NCBI GenBank assembly: GCA_963720725.1
Contig: CAVRGN010000003.1
Location: forward strand, 1,364,001-1,428,000
Length of the DNA: 64,000 bases
Origin: Benzoatithermus sp963720725
GTDB lineage: Bacteria; Pseudomonadota; Alphaproteobacteria; Geminicoccales; Geminicoccaceae
Direction: 5' to 3'
Position 1 is the stretch's first letter. Every line of letters begins with the position of its first letter. Below are positions 43,954 through 51,680 of this stretch, piece by piece. Both the position numbers and the translations under genes were made by a program. The notes beneath the pieces are model-generated. The model searched no databases, had not been told where the DNA came from, and saw nothing but the letters and a program-made list of their open reading frames with translations.

Positions 43954-45070
43954 CGCCGCGTTCCAGCAGCGCCAACGCACCGTAGAACGCCGAGCCAGCC
44001 ATCGCTGCGACGAGGATCTCGGCCCAGACCACGTCCAGGCTCATCCGGCCGACCTCGGTCGAGATGCGAAAGCCCATGCCCACGGTCGGCGTGCCGAAGA
44101 ACTCGGCGACGATGGCGCCGATCAAGGCCAGGGTGGAGTTGATCTTGAGCGCATTGAACACGAACGGCATTGCCGCCGGCAGGCGCAGCCTCAGCAGGAT
44201 CTGCAGCCAGCTCGCACCCCAGGAGCGCATCAGGTCGAGTTCGAGCGGGCCGGCGGCGGCGAGCCCGGTCACGGTGTTCACCAGCATGGGGAAGAAGGTC
44301 ATCACCACGACCACAGCGGCCTTGGAGTGCCAGTCGAAGCCGAACCACATCACCATGATGGGTGCGATGCCGACGATCGGCAGGGCGGCCATGAAGTTGC
44401 CGAGCGGCAGCAAGCCGCGGCGCAGGAACGGCACGCGGTCGGCCAGGATCGCGGTCAGGAACCCCGCACAGGAGCCGAAGGCCCAGCCGATCAGCACCGC
44501 GTGCAGGAAGGTCTGGACGAAGTCGGCCCAGAGGATCGCGGTCGAGCGGGCGAAGGCGGCGCCGACCGCCGAGGGACTGGGCATGAGTACCGCCGGCACC
44601 CCGAACCCGACGGTGGCGACTTCCCACAGGAACAGGACGCAGGCGCCGAACGCCACCGCGACGGCAAGGTCGAGAAGCCGCTGGCGCACCGGATCGAGCA
44701 GCGTCACCGACGCCAAGGCGTCGACGGCGAGCCAGGCGGCCAGCCACAGGGCGAGGACGCGCAGCCAGAAGCCGAGACCCGCGGCGCCCGCCACGTCCGG
44801 GCGGTGGACCTCGTCGGCGGTGACGATGCAGCCCAGGGCGATGAGCCCCACGATCAAGGCGATGCGACGACCGTGCAGCTGGCCCGTGGCGCCGATGCCG
44901 AAAAACGCGGCGGCCAGGACGACCGGCGGCAGCGGGAATTCGGCAAGCACGTCGCCGCCGGGCCGGTCGACGAGGAGACCGAGGCCCATCAGCGCGCCGG
45001 CTACGACCCACATGGCAGCGTGAACCCGGCCCAGCCCTCCGGTCCGGGTGGCGGCCTCCGCGCTGGTCAT
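43919..45070 (-). CDS. NitT/TauT-type ABC transporter permease (with extra N-terminal helices)
   Basis: 383 residues from an ATG overlapping the upstream permease (ATGA). The first 140 residues add about five hydrophobic helices (MWVVAGALMGLGLLVD, VVLAAAFFGIGATG, IALIVGLIALGCIV) not usual in this family. The C-terminal 240 residues are the standard permease, with SWGASWLQILLRLRLPAAMPFVFNALKINSTLALIGAIVAEF as the ATPase-coupling loop. It pairs with the 45067-45951 permease as a heterodimer. Last gene of the amine operon; its end overlaps gntR. Confidence 0.9.
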   Translation of the reverse strand: MTSAEAATRTGGLGRVHAAMWVVAGALMGLGLLVDRPGGDVLAEFPLPPVVLAAAFFGIGATGQLHGRRIALIVGLIALGCIVTADEVHRPDVAGAAGLGFWLRVLALWLAAWLAVDALASVTLLDPVRQRLLDLAVAVAFGACVLFLWEVATVGFGVPAVLMPSPSAVGAAFARSTAILWADFVQTFLHAVLIGWAFGSCAGFLTAILADRVPFLRRGLLPLGNFMAALPIVGIAPIMVMWFGFDWHSKAAVVVVMTFFPMLVNTVTGLAAAGPLELDLMRSWGASWLQILLRLRLPAAMPFVFNALKINSTLALIGAIVAEFFGTPTVGMGFRISTEVGRMSLDVVWAEILVAAMAGSAFYGALALLERGVTFWHPSFRQS

Positions 45071-45951
45071 CGCGGCAGGCCCATGGCGGACAGGGTGAGG
45101 CGCTCGGCGAGGCCGGTCAGCGCGACCATGGCCGCGGCGACGAAGGAGGCCGCGAAGAGGGCGGCCCAGATCTGGACCGTCTGGCCATAATAGGACCCGG
45201 TCAGCAGGCGAGCGCCCAAACCGGCCTGGGCGCCGGTCGGCAGCTCGGCGACGATCGCACCCACGAGGCTGATGGCGATCGCGACCTTGAGGCTCGTGAA
45301 CAGGAACGGCACCGACGCCGGCCAGCGCAGCTTCCAGAAGGTCTGCCAGCGGTCGGCGCTGTAGGTCCGCATCAGGTCGAGCTGCATGGTCTCCGGCGAG
45401 GTCAGGCCCTTCACCATGCCGATGGTCACCGGGAAGAAGCACAAGTAGGCCGAGATCAGGGCCTTCGGCACGAGGCCCTTCAGGCCCAGCGAGCCCAGGA
45501 CGACGATGACGATGGGCGCGATCGCCAGGATCGGCACGGTCTGGGAGGCGATGATCCAGGGCAGGAGGCTCTTGCGGAGCGCCCGGCCATGGACGATCAG
45601 CACCGCCAGCACGATCCCGAACAGCGTGCCCATGGCGAAGCCCAGGAGCGTCGCCGCCAGGGTGACCCAGGCATGGTAGACGAGGCTGCGCCGGGAGGTC
45701 GGCGGCAGGGTGAAGACCGAGCGCCAGAGCTCGGCCGCGACCTGATGCGGGGCGGGCAGCACCGGCCGCTCCATCTCCATGGTCGCCGCGATCAGCGCCA
45801 TGCCGTGCAGGGCCTCGGGATCGGCTGCGAGCGTGCGGGCGACCGGCGCGTTCAGCCACACCGTGGCGGCGTACCAGATCACGACCAGGGCCAGCACGAG
45901 CACCGACACCGGCCCGGCGCGACCGGACATCCAGCCCGGCTCAGTCGTCAT
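45067..45951 (-). CDS. NitT/TauT-type ABC transporter permease
   Basis: 294 residues, six membrane helices: VSVLVLALVVIWYAATVWL first, then LLGFAMGTLFGIVLAVLI, PILAIAPIVIVVLGSLGLKG and others. The coupling loop is MRTYSADRWQTFWKLRWPASVPFLFTSLKVAIAISLVGAIVAEL. The first periplasmic loop is long. The start overlaps the ATPase gene by 11 bases, and the end overlaps the second permease by four bases, so all three are translated together. Confidence 0.92.
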   Translation of the reverse strand: MTTEPGWMSGRAGPVSVLVLALVVIWYAATVWLNAPVARTLAADPEALHGMALIAATMEMERPVLPAPHQVAAELWRSVFTLPPTSRRSLVYHAWVTLAATLLGFAMGTLFGIVLAVLIVHGRALRKSLLPWIIASQTVPILAIAPIVIVVLGSLGLKGLVPKALISAYLCFFPVTIGMVKGLTSPETMQLDLMRTYSADRWQTFWKLRWPASVPFLFTSLKVAIAISLVGAIVAELPTGAQAGLGARLLTGSYYGQTVQIWAALFAASFVAAAMVALTGLAERLTLSAMGLPR

Positions 45952-46732
45952 AGGAATGCCCGGCGTGCAGCCCGTCGCGCACCCGCTGGGCCACGGCCAA
46001 AAACTCGGGCGTCTCGCGCATGGTGAGCGGTCGCTCGTGCGGCAAGCCGACCTCGATCACGTCCAGGATCCGGCCGGGGCGGGGCGACATGACGACGATG
46101 CGGGTGGAGAGGAACACCGCCTCGGGGATCGAGTGGGTGACGAACACCACCGTCTTGCCGGTCTCCGCCCACAGCCGGCGCAGCTGCAGGTTCAGCTTGT
46201 CGCGGACGATCTCGTCCAGGGCGCCGAACGGCTCGTCCATCAGGAGCAGCCTGGGCTCGAAGGCGAGCGCCCGGGCGATCGAGGCCCGCTGCTGCATGCC
46301 GCCCGAGAGCTGCCAGGGATGCTTGCCCTCGAAGCCGTCGAGGTTGACCAGCTTCAGGTAGCGCGCCGCGCGCTCGCGCCGCTCGGCCGCCGCGACGCCC
46401 ATGACCTCGAGCGGCAGCGTGACGTTGCGCAGCACGGTGCGCCACGGGAACAGCGCCGGTGCCTGGAAGACGTAGCCATAGTCGCGGTCGAGCCGAGCGG
46501 CCTCGGCGCTCTTGCCGTTTACGCGCAAGGTGCCGGAGGTAGGCCGCTCAAGATCGGCGATCGTCCGCAGGAGCGTGGTCTTGCCGCAGCCCGAGGGACC
46601 GATCAGCGAGACGAAGTCGCGATCGGCGACGGCGAGCTCGATCTTGTCCAAAGCGGTCACGGGCCCGTCGTTCGTGGCGAAGCTCAAGCTCAGCTCACGG
46701 ACGTCGATCACGGCGGCCGGCGTGGTCTTCAT
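45941..46732 (-). CDS. NitT/TauT-type ABC transporter ATPase
   Basis: 263 residues. Walker A GPSGCGKTTL, Q-loop YVFQAPALFPWRTVLRNV, signature QLSGGMQQRASIARAL, Walker B LLLMDEPFGALD and the switch VFVTHSIPEA. QAPALFPWRTV is typical of the nitrate/sulfonate/HMP-type branch. It drives the two permeases encoded next. Only 6 bases separate it from the methyltransferase gene upstream, tying transport to the enzymes of the operon. Confidence 0.95.
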   Translation of the reverse strand: MKTTPAAVIDVRELSLSFATNDGPVTALDKIELAVADRDFVSLIGPSGCGKTTLLRTIADLERPTSGTLRVNGKSAEAARLDRDYGYVFQAPALFPWRTVLRNVTLPLEVMGVAAAERRERAARYLKLVNLDGFEGKHPWQLSGGMQQRASIARALAFEPRLLLMDEPFGALDEIVRDKLNLQLRRLWAETGKTVVFVTHSIPEAVFLSTRIVVMSPRPGRILDVIEVGLPHERPLTMRETPEFLAVAQRVRDGLHAGHSYDD

Positions 46733-46738
46733 GCTCGG

Positions 46739-48286
46739 CTAGAACTCGCTGGGCGCGCCGCCCTCGCGGATCCGGCGCTCGACGAAGGCATCGAGCTCCT
46801 CCCGCACCGCGGACTCCATGGGCGGCGGCTCGTAGGCAGCCACGATCTCCTTGTAGATCCGGTGCGCATGGCGCGCCGCGTCCGGCGAGCCCGCCTCGCG
46901 CCAGCTCTCGTAATTGCGCCAGTCCGACACCATGGGTGCGTAGAAGGCGGTGCGATAGCGCTCCTGGGTGTGGGCGCAGCCGAAGAAATGCCCGCCCGGG
47001 CCGACCTCGCGCACCGCATCCAGGGCCAGGGTCGAGGCGTCGACCTGCACCGGCTCGAGGAATGTCGCCACCATCTGCAGGGTGTCGACGTCGATCACCA
47101 GCTTCTCGAACGAGGAGCACAAGCCGCCCTCGAGCCAGCCTGCCGAATGCTTGATCAGATTGCCGCGGCCCATGACCACGGCCCAGAGCGAGAACACCGA
47201 TTCGTACATCGCCTGGCCGTCGACCGAGTTGGCGGCGCAGGTATTGGAGGTGCGGTAGGGCAGGTTGTAGCGGCGCGCGAGCTGGCCGCCCACCACCACC
47301 GACTGCATGTATTCCGGCGTGCCGAAGGCGGGTGCCCCGGACTTCATGTCGACGTTGCTGGTGAAGCCGCCATAGATGACGGGCGCTCCGGGTTTCACCA
47401 GCTGCGCCAGCGCGATGCCGAGCAGCGCTTCGGCATTCTGCTGCGCCACCGCCCCGGCGACGGTGACCGGCGCCATGGCGCCGGCGAGCGTGAACGGGGT
47501 CAGCACCACGATCTGTCCGGCCCTGGCCATCTCGATGATCCCGGCGGCCATCGGCGAATCCAGGCGCAGGGGCGAGCTGGTGTTGATGATGGTCATCAGC
47601 GAGGGCTCGCGTTCGAGCTGCGCCCGGTCGATGCCGCGTGCAATCCGGCACATCTCGATGCCGTCACGGATCCGCCCCCAGCCCAGCGAGTAGGAATGGG
47701 TGGGCTTGTCGGTCATCGTGTAGATGTCGCGCAGAGCCTCGAGGTGGCGGATGTCGGGCGGGATGTCGATCGGCTCGACCGTGTAGCCGCCGGTCAGATG
47801 CAGGATGTTGAAGTACTGGCCGAGCTTCAGGAAATCCTGGAAGTCGGCGCGGTTGCCGGGGCGCCTTCCCCGCTCCAGGTCGGAGCAGTTGGGCGGGCTC
47901 GCCACCGGCGAGAACATCATCCACTCGCCTCCGACCTTGAGATTCCGGGCCGGGTTGCGGGCATGCATGGTGAATTCGGCCGGAGCCTCGGCGACCGCCG
48001 CCAGGATCAGCCCGCGGTCGGCGCGAACCCGAAGGCCGTCGACCGCGGCACCCGCCTCCTTGAAGACGTCCCTGGCCTCGGGCAGCAGGACGTCCATCCC
48101 GATCTCTTCCAGGATGGTGAGCGCCGCCTCGTGGATGGCCTCCAGCTGATCGGCGGAGACCAGCTCCACCGGTGGCAGCAGGTTGCGCGGCTGCCTGAAG
48201 GGCAGCTGGGCGATGTCCCCCGCCGCCCGCGTCGGGCGCCGACCGCGTCGCTCGCCGCGCCCGCCTGCCGTCTCCAACGAGCCCAT
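46739..48286 (-). CDS. Non-pyrrolysine MttB-family (trimethylamine methyltransferase-like) protein
   Basis: 515 residues from the ATG at 48286, in COG5598. Family segments are LLPPVELVSADQLEAIHEAALTILEEIGMDVLLPEA, RNLKVGGEWMMFSPVASPPNCSDLERGRRPG, SSPLRLDSPMAAGIIEMARAGQIVVLTPFTLAGAMAPVT, APVIYGGFTSNVDMKSGAPAFGTPEY and VGPGGHFFGCAHTQERYR. The archaeal MttB uses pyrrolysine encoded by an in-frame TAG; none occurs here. Non-Pyl members methylate corrinoid proteins from glycine betaine, proline betaine, carnitine and similar compounds. No corrinoid protein or corrinoid reductase gene is in the window. It lies directly between the flavoenzyme and the importer genes. Confidence 0.9.
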   Translation of the reverse strand: MGSLETAGGRGERRGRRPTRAAGDIAQLPFRQPRNLLPPVELVSADQLEAIHEAALTILEEIGMDVLLPEARDVFKEAGAAVDGLRVRADRGLILAAVAEAPAEFTMHARNPARNLKVGGEWMMFSPVASPPNCSDLERGRRPGNRADFQDFLKLGQYFNILHLTGGYTVEPIDIPPDIRHLEALRDIYTMTDKPTHSYSLGWGRIRDGIEMCRIARGIDRAQLEREPSLMTIINTSSPLRLDSPMAAGIIEMARAGQIVVLTPFTLAGAMAPVTVAGAVAQQNAEALLGIALAQLVKPGAPVIYGGFTSNVDMKSGAPAFGTPEYMQSVVVGGQLARRYNLPYRTSNTCAANSVDGQAMYESVFSLWAVVMGRGNLIKHSAGWLEGGLCSSFEKLVIDVDTLQMVATFLEPVQVDASTLALDAVREVGPGGHFFGCAHTQERYRTAFYAPMVSDWRNYESWREAGSPDAARHAHRIYKEIVAAYEPPPMESAVREELDAFVERRIREGGAPSEF

Positions 48287-48309
48287 GCCGAGCCTGCCCT
48301 TCGCTTGCC

Positions 48310-50352
48310 TCAGAGGTTCTTGCACAGCCGCAGCGAATTGTAGATCGCCGCGTGGATGTTGCGGCTGGCCACCGCGTCGCCGACCCGAAACAGCCGATAG
48401 CGCCCGTCGGGGTTGGCATCGATCGCCTGCGGCCGGCCGGCCAGCAGCGCCGCCAGATCGACCTCGCCCCGGTTGCGCGAGCCCGGCTTGAGCGCATGGT
48501 AGAGATCGTCCGCCGGCAGGGTGCCGTGCTCGACCACGACATGGTCGGCCACGAGTTCCTGCAGGCCCTCGGTGTACATGTTGCGCAAGGTGGCGACCAG
48601 CCGGTTGCCCTCGCGCCGCACGCCGCGCAGCGCAAGGTCGGGCACGAAGCGCACGCCGCCGGCATAGAGGGCCTTCATGAACTGGGCGGAGTTGGTCGCA
48701 CCGAGCTCCACCGCGGGCATGCGGTCGGGCACGGCGAAGGTGACGGCCGAACCGCGCGCGGCCAGGAACTCGGCGACGCTGGGACCCTGATGCTGACCGT
48801 TCTCGTCGTAGACCAGCACCTCGCCGGAAAGTGCCGTCTGTCCCGAGAGGACGTCCCAGCCGCTCACGACCAGGTCGGCGCCGTCGCCGAAGAAGCCGCT
48901 GTTGGGTACGCCGCCGGTGGCGACGATCACCACGTCGGGCGCAAGGTCCATGACCTCGTCGGCATCGACATAGCTGTTCAAGCGGACCTCGACGCCGGCG
49001 ATCTCGACCTCGCGCTGCAGCCAGCCGGTGATGCCCAGGATTTCGCGCCGACGATCCAAGCGCGCGGCGAGGTTGACCTGCCCGCCCAGCCGGTCGGTGG
49101 CCTCGAAGAGCGTGACCGAATGCCCACGCGCGGCCGAGACCCGTGCGGCTTCGAGCCCAGCCGGCCCGCCGCCGATCACCGCCACGCGGCGCATCGGCCC
49201 GGCGCTCCTTCCGATCGCGTGCGGCATGGTGGCCTCGCGGCCGGTGGCCGGGTTGTGGATGCACAAGGCCTCCCCGCCCGTATAAATGCGATCGATGCAG
49301 TAACCGGCGCCGACGCAGGGACGGATCCGGTCCTCCTCGCCGCGCAGAACCTTGGCGACCAGATGGGGGTCGGCGATCTGGGCACGGGTCATACCCACCA
49401 TATCGACTTCGCCCTCCACGATCACGTGCCGCGCCGTGCTCGGGTCGGTGATGCGGGTGGCATGGAACACCGGCAGCCCGGTGGCCCGCTTGAATGCACG
49501 GGCGTGCTCGACATAGGGCGCCGTCTTCTGTCCCATGGTCGGGATCAGCTTGGAAATGCCGAGGTCGGTGCTGGCGTCGGCGCCGATGACGTTCAGATAG
49601 TCGATGAGGCCGCTCTCGGCGTGCCGAACGGCGATCTCCAGGCTTTCCTCCGGTGCCAGGCCGCCTTCCAGCATCTCGTTGCCGGACATCCGGATGCCGA
49701 GCACGTAGTCAGGCCCCACCGCGGCGCGGATCGCCTCGAACATTTCGAGCGTGAAGCGGATCCGGTTGCCGAGGCTGCCGCCATAGCCATCGCTGCGCCG
49801 GTTCATCACCGGCGACCAGAACTGGTGCGGCAGGTGCGTCGAGCAGGCGATCTCCACCCCGTCGATCCCGCCCTGCTTGGCCCGCAACGCCGCCGCGGCG
49901 AAAGCGGCGTGAATGCGGCGGATGTCCTCGATCTCCAACTCCTTGGGGAAGGAGCGGTGCTGCAGCTCGCGCAAGGGTGAGGCCGAGACCGTGGGCAGCC
50001 AGTCGCCGGTATCCCAGCGGGTGCGGCGCCCGGCATGGGTCATCTGCACCATGAGCGCGCAGCCATGGGCGTGGATGCGCTCCGAGAATTCCTGCAGCAC
50101 CGGCACCACGCGATCGTGGCCCAGGTCGATCTGTCCGAAGGAGGCCGGGCTGTCGGGCGCGATGCTGGAGGCCCCGCCGAACATGGTCAGCGCCAGGCCA
50201 CCCTTGGCCTTCTCCTCGTGATAGAGCTGGTAGCGCTGCCGCGGCAGGCCGTCCTCGACATAGTTCGGCGCGTGCGCCGTGCTCATCACCCGGTTCTTGA
50301 AGGTCAGGTGCTTCAGCCGGAACGGCTGCAGCAGCGGATCGGGCGCGGCCAT
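48310..50352 (-). CDS. DgcA/N-methylproline demethylase-like flavoenzyme (OYE-Fe-S-FAD)
   Basis: 680 residues, like dienoyl-CoA reductase and trimethylamine dehydrogenase. An N-terminal FMN barrel (1-335; LKHLTFKNRVMSTAHAPNY, RRSDGYGGSLGNRIRFTLEM, VGMTRAQIADPHLVAKV), an Fe-S segment, then FAD/NAD domains (VIGGGPAGL at 393-400). The cluster motif has cysteines at C346, C352 and C364 (RPCVGAGYC...ALCIHN); the second cysteine of the canonical C-x2-C-x3-C pattern is absent. The family includes dimethylglycine and stachydrine-type N-demethylases. First gene of a five-gene operon with an MttB-like protein and an importer, suggesting methylated-amine catabolism. Confidence 0.88.
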   Translation of the reverse strand: MAAPDPLLQPFRLKHLTFKNRVMSTAHAPNYVEDGLPRQRYQLYHEEKAKGGLALTMFGGASSIAPDSPASFGQIDLGHDRVVPVLQEFSERIHAHGCALMVQMTHAGRRTRWDTGDWLPTVSASPLRELQHRSFPKELEIEDIRRIHAAFAAAALRAKQGGIDGVEIACSTHLPHQFWSPVMNRRSDGYGGSLGNRIRFTLEMFEAIRAAVGPDYVLGIRMSGNEMLEGGLAPEESLEIAVRHAESGLIDYLNVIGADASTDLGISKLIPTMGQKTAPYVEHARAFKRATGLPVFHATRITDPSTARHVIVEGEVDMVGMTRAQIADPHLVAKVLRGEEDRIRPCVGAGYCIDRIYTGGEALCIHNPATGREATMPHAIGRSAGPMRRVAVIGGGPAGLEAARVSAARGHSVTLFEATDRLGGQVNLAARLDRRREILGITGWLQREVEIAGVEVRLNSYVDADEVMDLAPDVVIVATGGVPNSGFFGDGADLVVSGWDVLSGQTALSGEVLVYDENGQHQGPSVAEFLAARGSAVTFAVPDRMPAVELGATNSAQFMKALYAGGVRFVPDLALRGVRREGNRLVATLRNMYTEGLQELVADHVVVEHGTLPADDLYHALKPGSRNRGEVDLAALLAGRPQAIDANPDGRYRLFRVGDAVASRNIHAAIYNSLRLCKNL

Positions 50353-50457
50353 CGACGAGGAACTCCAGGGGCGGGCGGCTCAGGTCTATGGCGCCCGTCG
50401 GCCGTGTGATCTTGCCGACGCGACGCCCGGATGTCACCAAGGCGGCACGCAACCAAC

Positions 50458-50871
50458 ATGGCGTCATCCATGCTCGTCAATTCGCTCGCCGTGGCGACCG
50501 GCGGGGCGCTCGGCAGCCTCGCCCGCTACTGGATCGCCGAGCTGTTCGTGGCCATGGGGATGTCCGCGTTTCCGTGGGCCACGCTGGTCGCCAACGTCAG
50601 CGGCAGCCTGCTGATCGGCCTGATCGCGGCGCTCACCGGCCCCGACGGGCGCCTCTTGGTGGCGCCGGAGCTGCGGCTGCTCTGGATGGTCGGCATCTGC
50701 GGCGGCTACACGACCTTCTCCTCGTTCAGCCTGCAGACGCTTACCCTGGCCCAGGGAGGGGATTGGCAGCGGGCCGTGCTCAATGTCGGCCTGTCGCTGA
50801 TCTTGTGCCTGTGCGCGGTGTGGCTCGGCTATATGCTCGGGGCTTGGCTGAACCGGCTGCAAGGGGCGTGA
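50458..50871 (+). CDS. crcB: Fluoride ion channel CrcB/FluC
   Basis: 137 residues with four membrane helices, from the ATG at 50458. Signature segments: VATGGALGSLARYWIAE, FPWATLVANVSGSLLIGLIAAL and GICGGYTTFSSFSLQTL, the last bearing the FxxFxS-type phenylalanines and the Na+-site region. The protein exports fluoride as a dual-topology dimer. No fluoride riboswitch sequence was recognised in the 105 bases before it. The stop overlaps the start of the DUF190 gene. Confidence 0.95.
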   Translation: MASSMLVNSLAVATGGALGSLARYWIAELFVAMGMSAFPWATLVANVSGSLLIGLIAALTGPDGRLLVAPELRLLWMVGICGGYTTFSSFSLQTLTLAQGGDWQRAVLNVGLSLILCLCAVWLGYMLGAWLNRLQGA

Positions 50872-51218
50872 ACGTGCAGCTTCCCCAGGACGCGATGCTG
50901 TTGCGGATCTTCTTCGGCGAGCGGGATCGCTGCCGGGGCAAGCCGCTCTACGATGCCATCGTCCAGAAGGCGCGCGAACTGAAGCTGGCTGGAGCCACGG
51001 TCCTGCGCGGGCCCATGGGCTACGGCCGCAACTCCGGCATCCACCGCGCCAATCTGTTCGAGATCTCGCAAGACCTGCCGATCGTGGTCGAGATCGTCGA
51101 GAGCGAGGCCAACATCGACCGCCTGTTGCCGGAGCTCGAGAAGATGATGGGCAGCGGGCTGGTGACGTTGGAAAAGGTCAAGGTCATCCGCTACGGCGAC
51201 GGGCCGGCAACCAGCTGA
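50868..51218 (+). CDS. DUF190 family protein
   Basis: 116 residues from a GTG overlapping the crcB stop (GTGA); a second GTG at 50874 is also possible. The family core is visible: AMLLRIFFGERDRCRGKPLYDAIVQKARELKLAGATVLRGPMGYG and DLPIVVEIVESEANIDRLLPELEKMMGSGLVTLEKVKVIRY. It has a PII/CutA-like ferredoxin fold. DUF190 genes are frequently coupled to crcB, suggesting a regulatory or accessory role in fluoride export; that is inferred from association. Confidence 0.92.
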   Translation: MNVQLPQDAMLLRIFFGERDRCRGKPLYDAIVQKARELKLAGATVLRGPMGYGRNSGIHRANLFEISQDLPIVVEIVESEANIDRLLPELEKMMGSGLVTLEKVKVIRYGDGPATS

Positions 51219-51222
51219 GCGT

Positions 51223-51573
51223 TCAGATCGCGAACGAGGTCCCGCAGCCGCAGGACGAGCTGGCGTTCGGATTGGTGACCTTGAAGTAGGAGCCGGTGAG
51301 GTCCTCGACGAAGTCGAGCTCCGAACCGAGGACGTACATGAGCGACATGCCGTCCACCACGATGGCGGCGCCGTCGCGCTCGATCACGATGTCGCCGTCC
51401 TCGCTCCGGTCGTCGAGCGCGAACTGGTACTGGAACCCCGAACAGCCGCCGCCGGAGACGCTGACCCGCAGCCGCGGCTCGGCGACACCCTCGGCCGCAG
51501 CCACGGCGGCGATGCGGCGCGCAGCGCTGGCGCTCAGGGAGATGGGGTCCGGTCGGCTCGCGGTCGCGGTCAT
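51223..51573 (-). CDS. erpA: A-type iron-sulfur carrier (ErpA/IscA-like)
   Basis: 116 residues of the HesB/IscA fold. The three cluster cysteines occur in the expected places: GGGCSGFQYQF and the C-terminal SSCGCGTSF. PISLSASAARRIAAVAAAEG and VDGMSLMYVLGSELDFVEDLTGSYFKVTNPNA complete the family. These proteins deliver Fe-S clusters to apo-enzymes such as IspH. The gene faces dgt across 107 bases, an arrangement common in alphaproteobacteria. ErpA rather than IscA is chosen from that context. Confidence 0.92.
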   Translation of the reverse strand: MTATASRPDPISLSASAARRIAAVAAAEGVAEPRLRVSVSGGGCSGFQYQFALDDRSEDGDIVIERDGAAIVVDGMSLMYVLGSELDFVEDLTGSYFKVTNPNASSSCGCGTSFAI

Positions 51574-51680
51574 CGGGGGAATCCTCGCGCAAGCTTAAGT
51601 CACGCCTGCGTCTTCCTATCTATGCAACGACAATCTATTGTCAATTCGGCTCGCCGCTGCGGGCCATTCCGGACCCGCGC

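Noticed and set aside
50353..50457. Fluoride riboswitch before crcB
   Set aside because: I looked for the GATGGC and CTGATG-type conserved elements of the crcB motif and did not find them.
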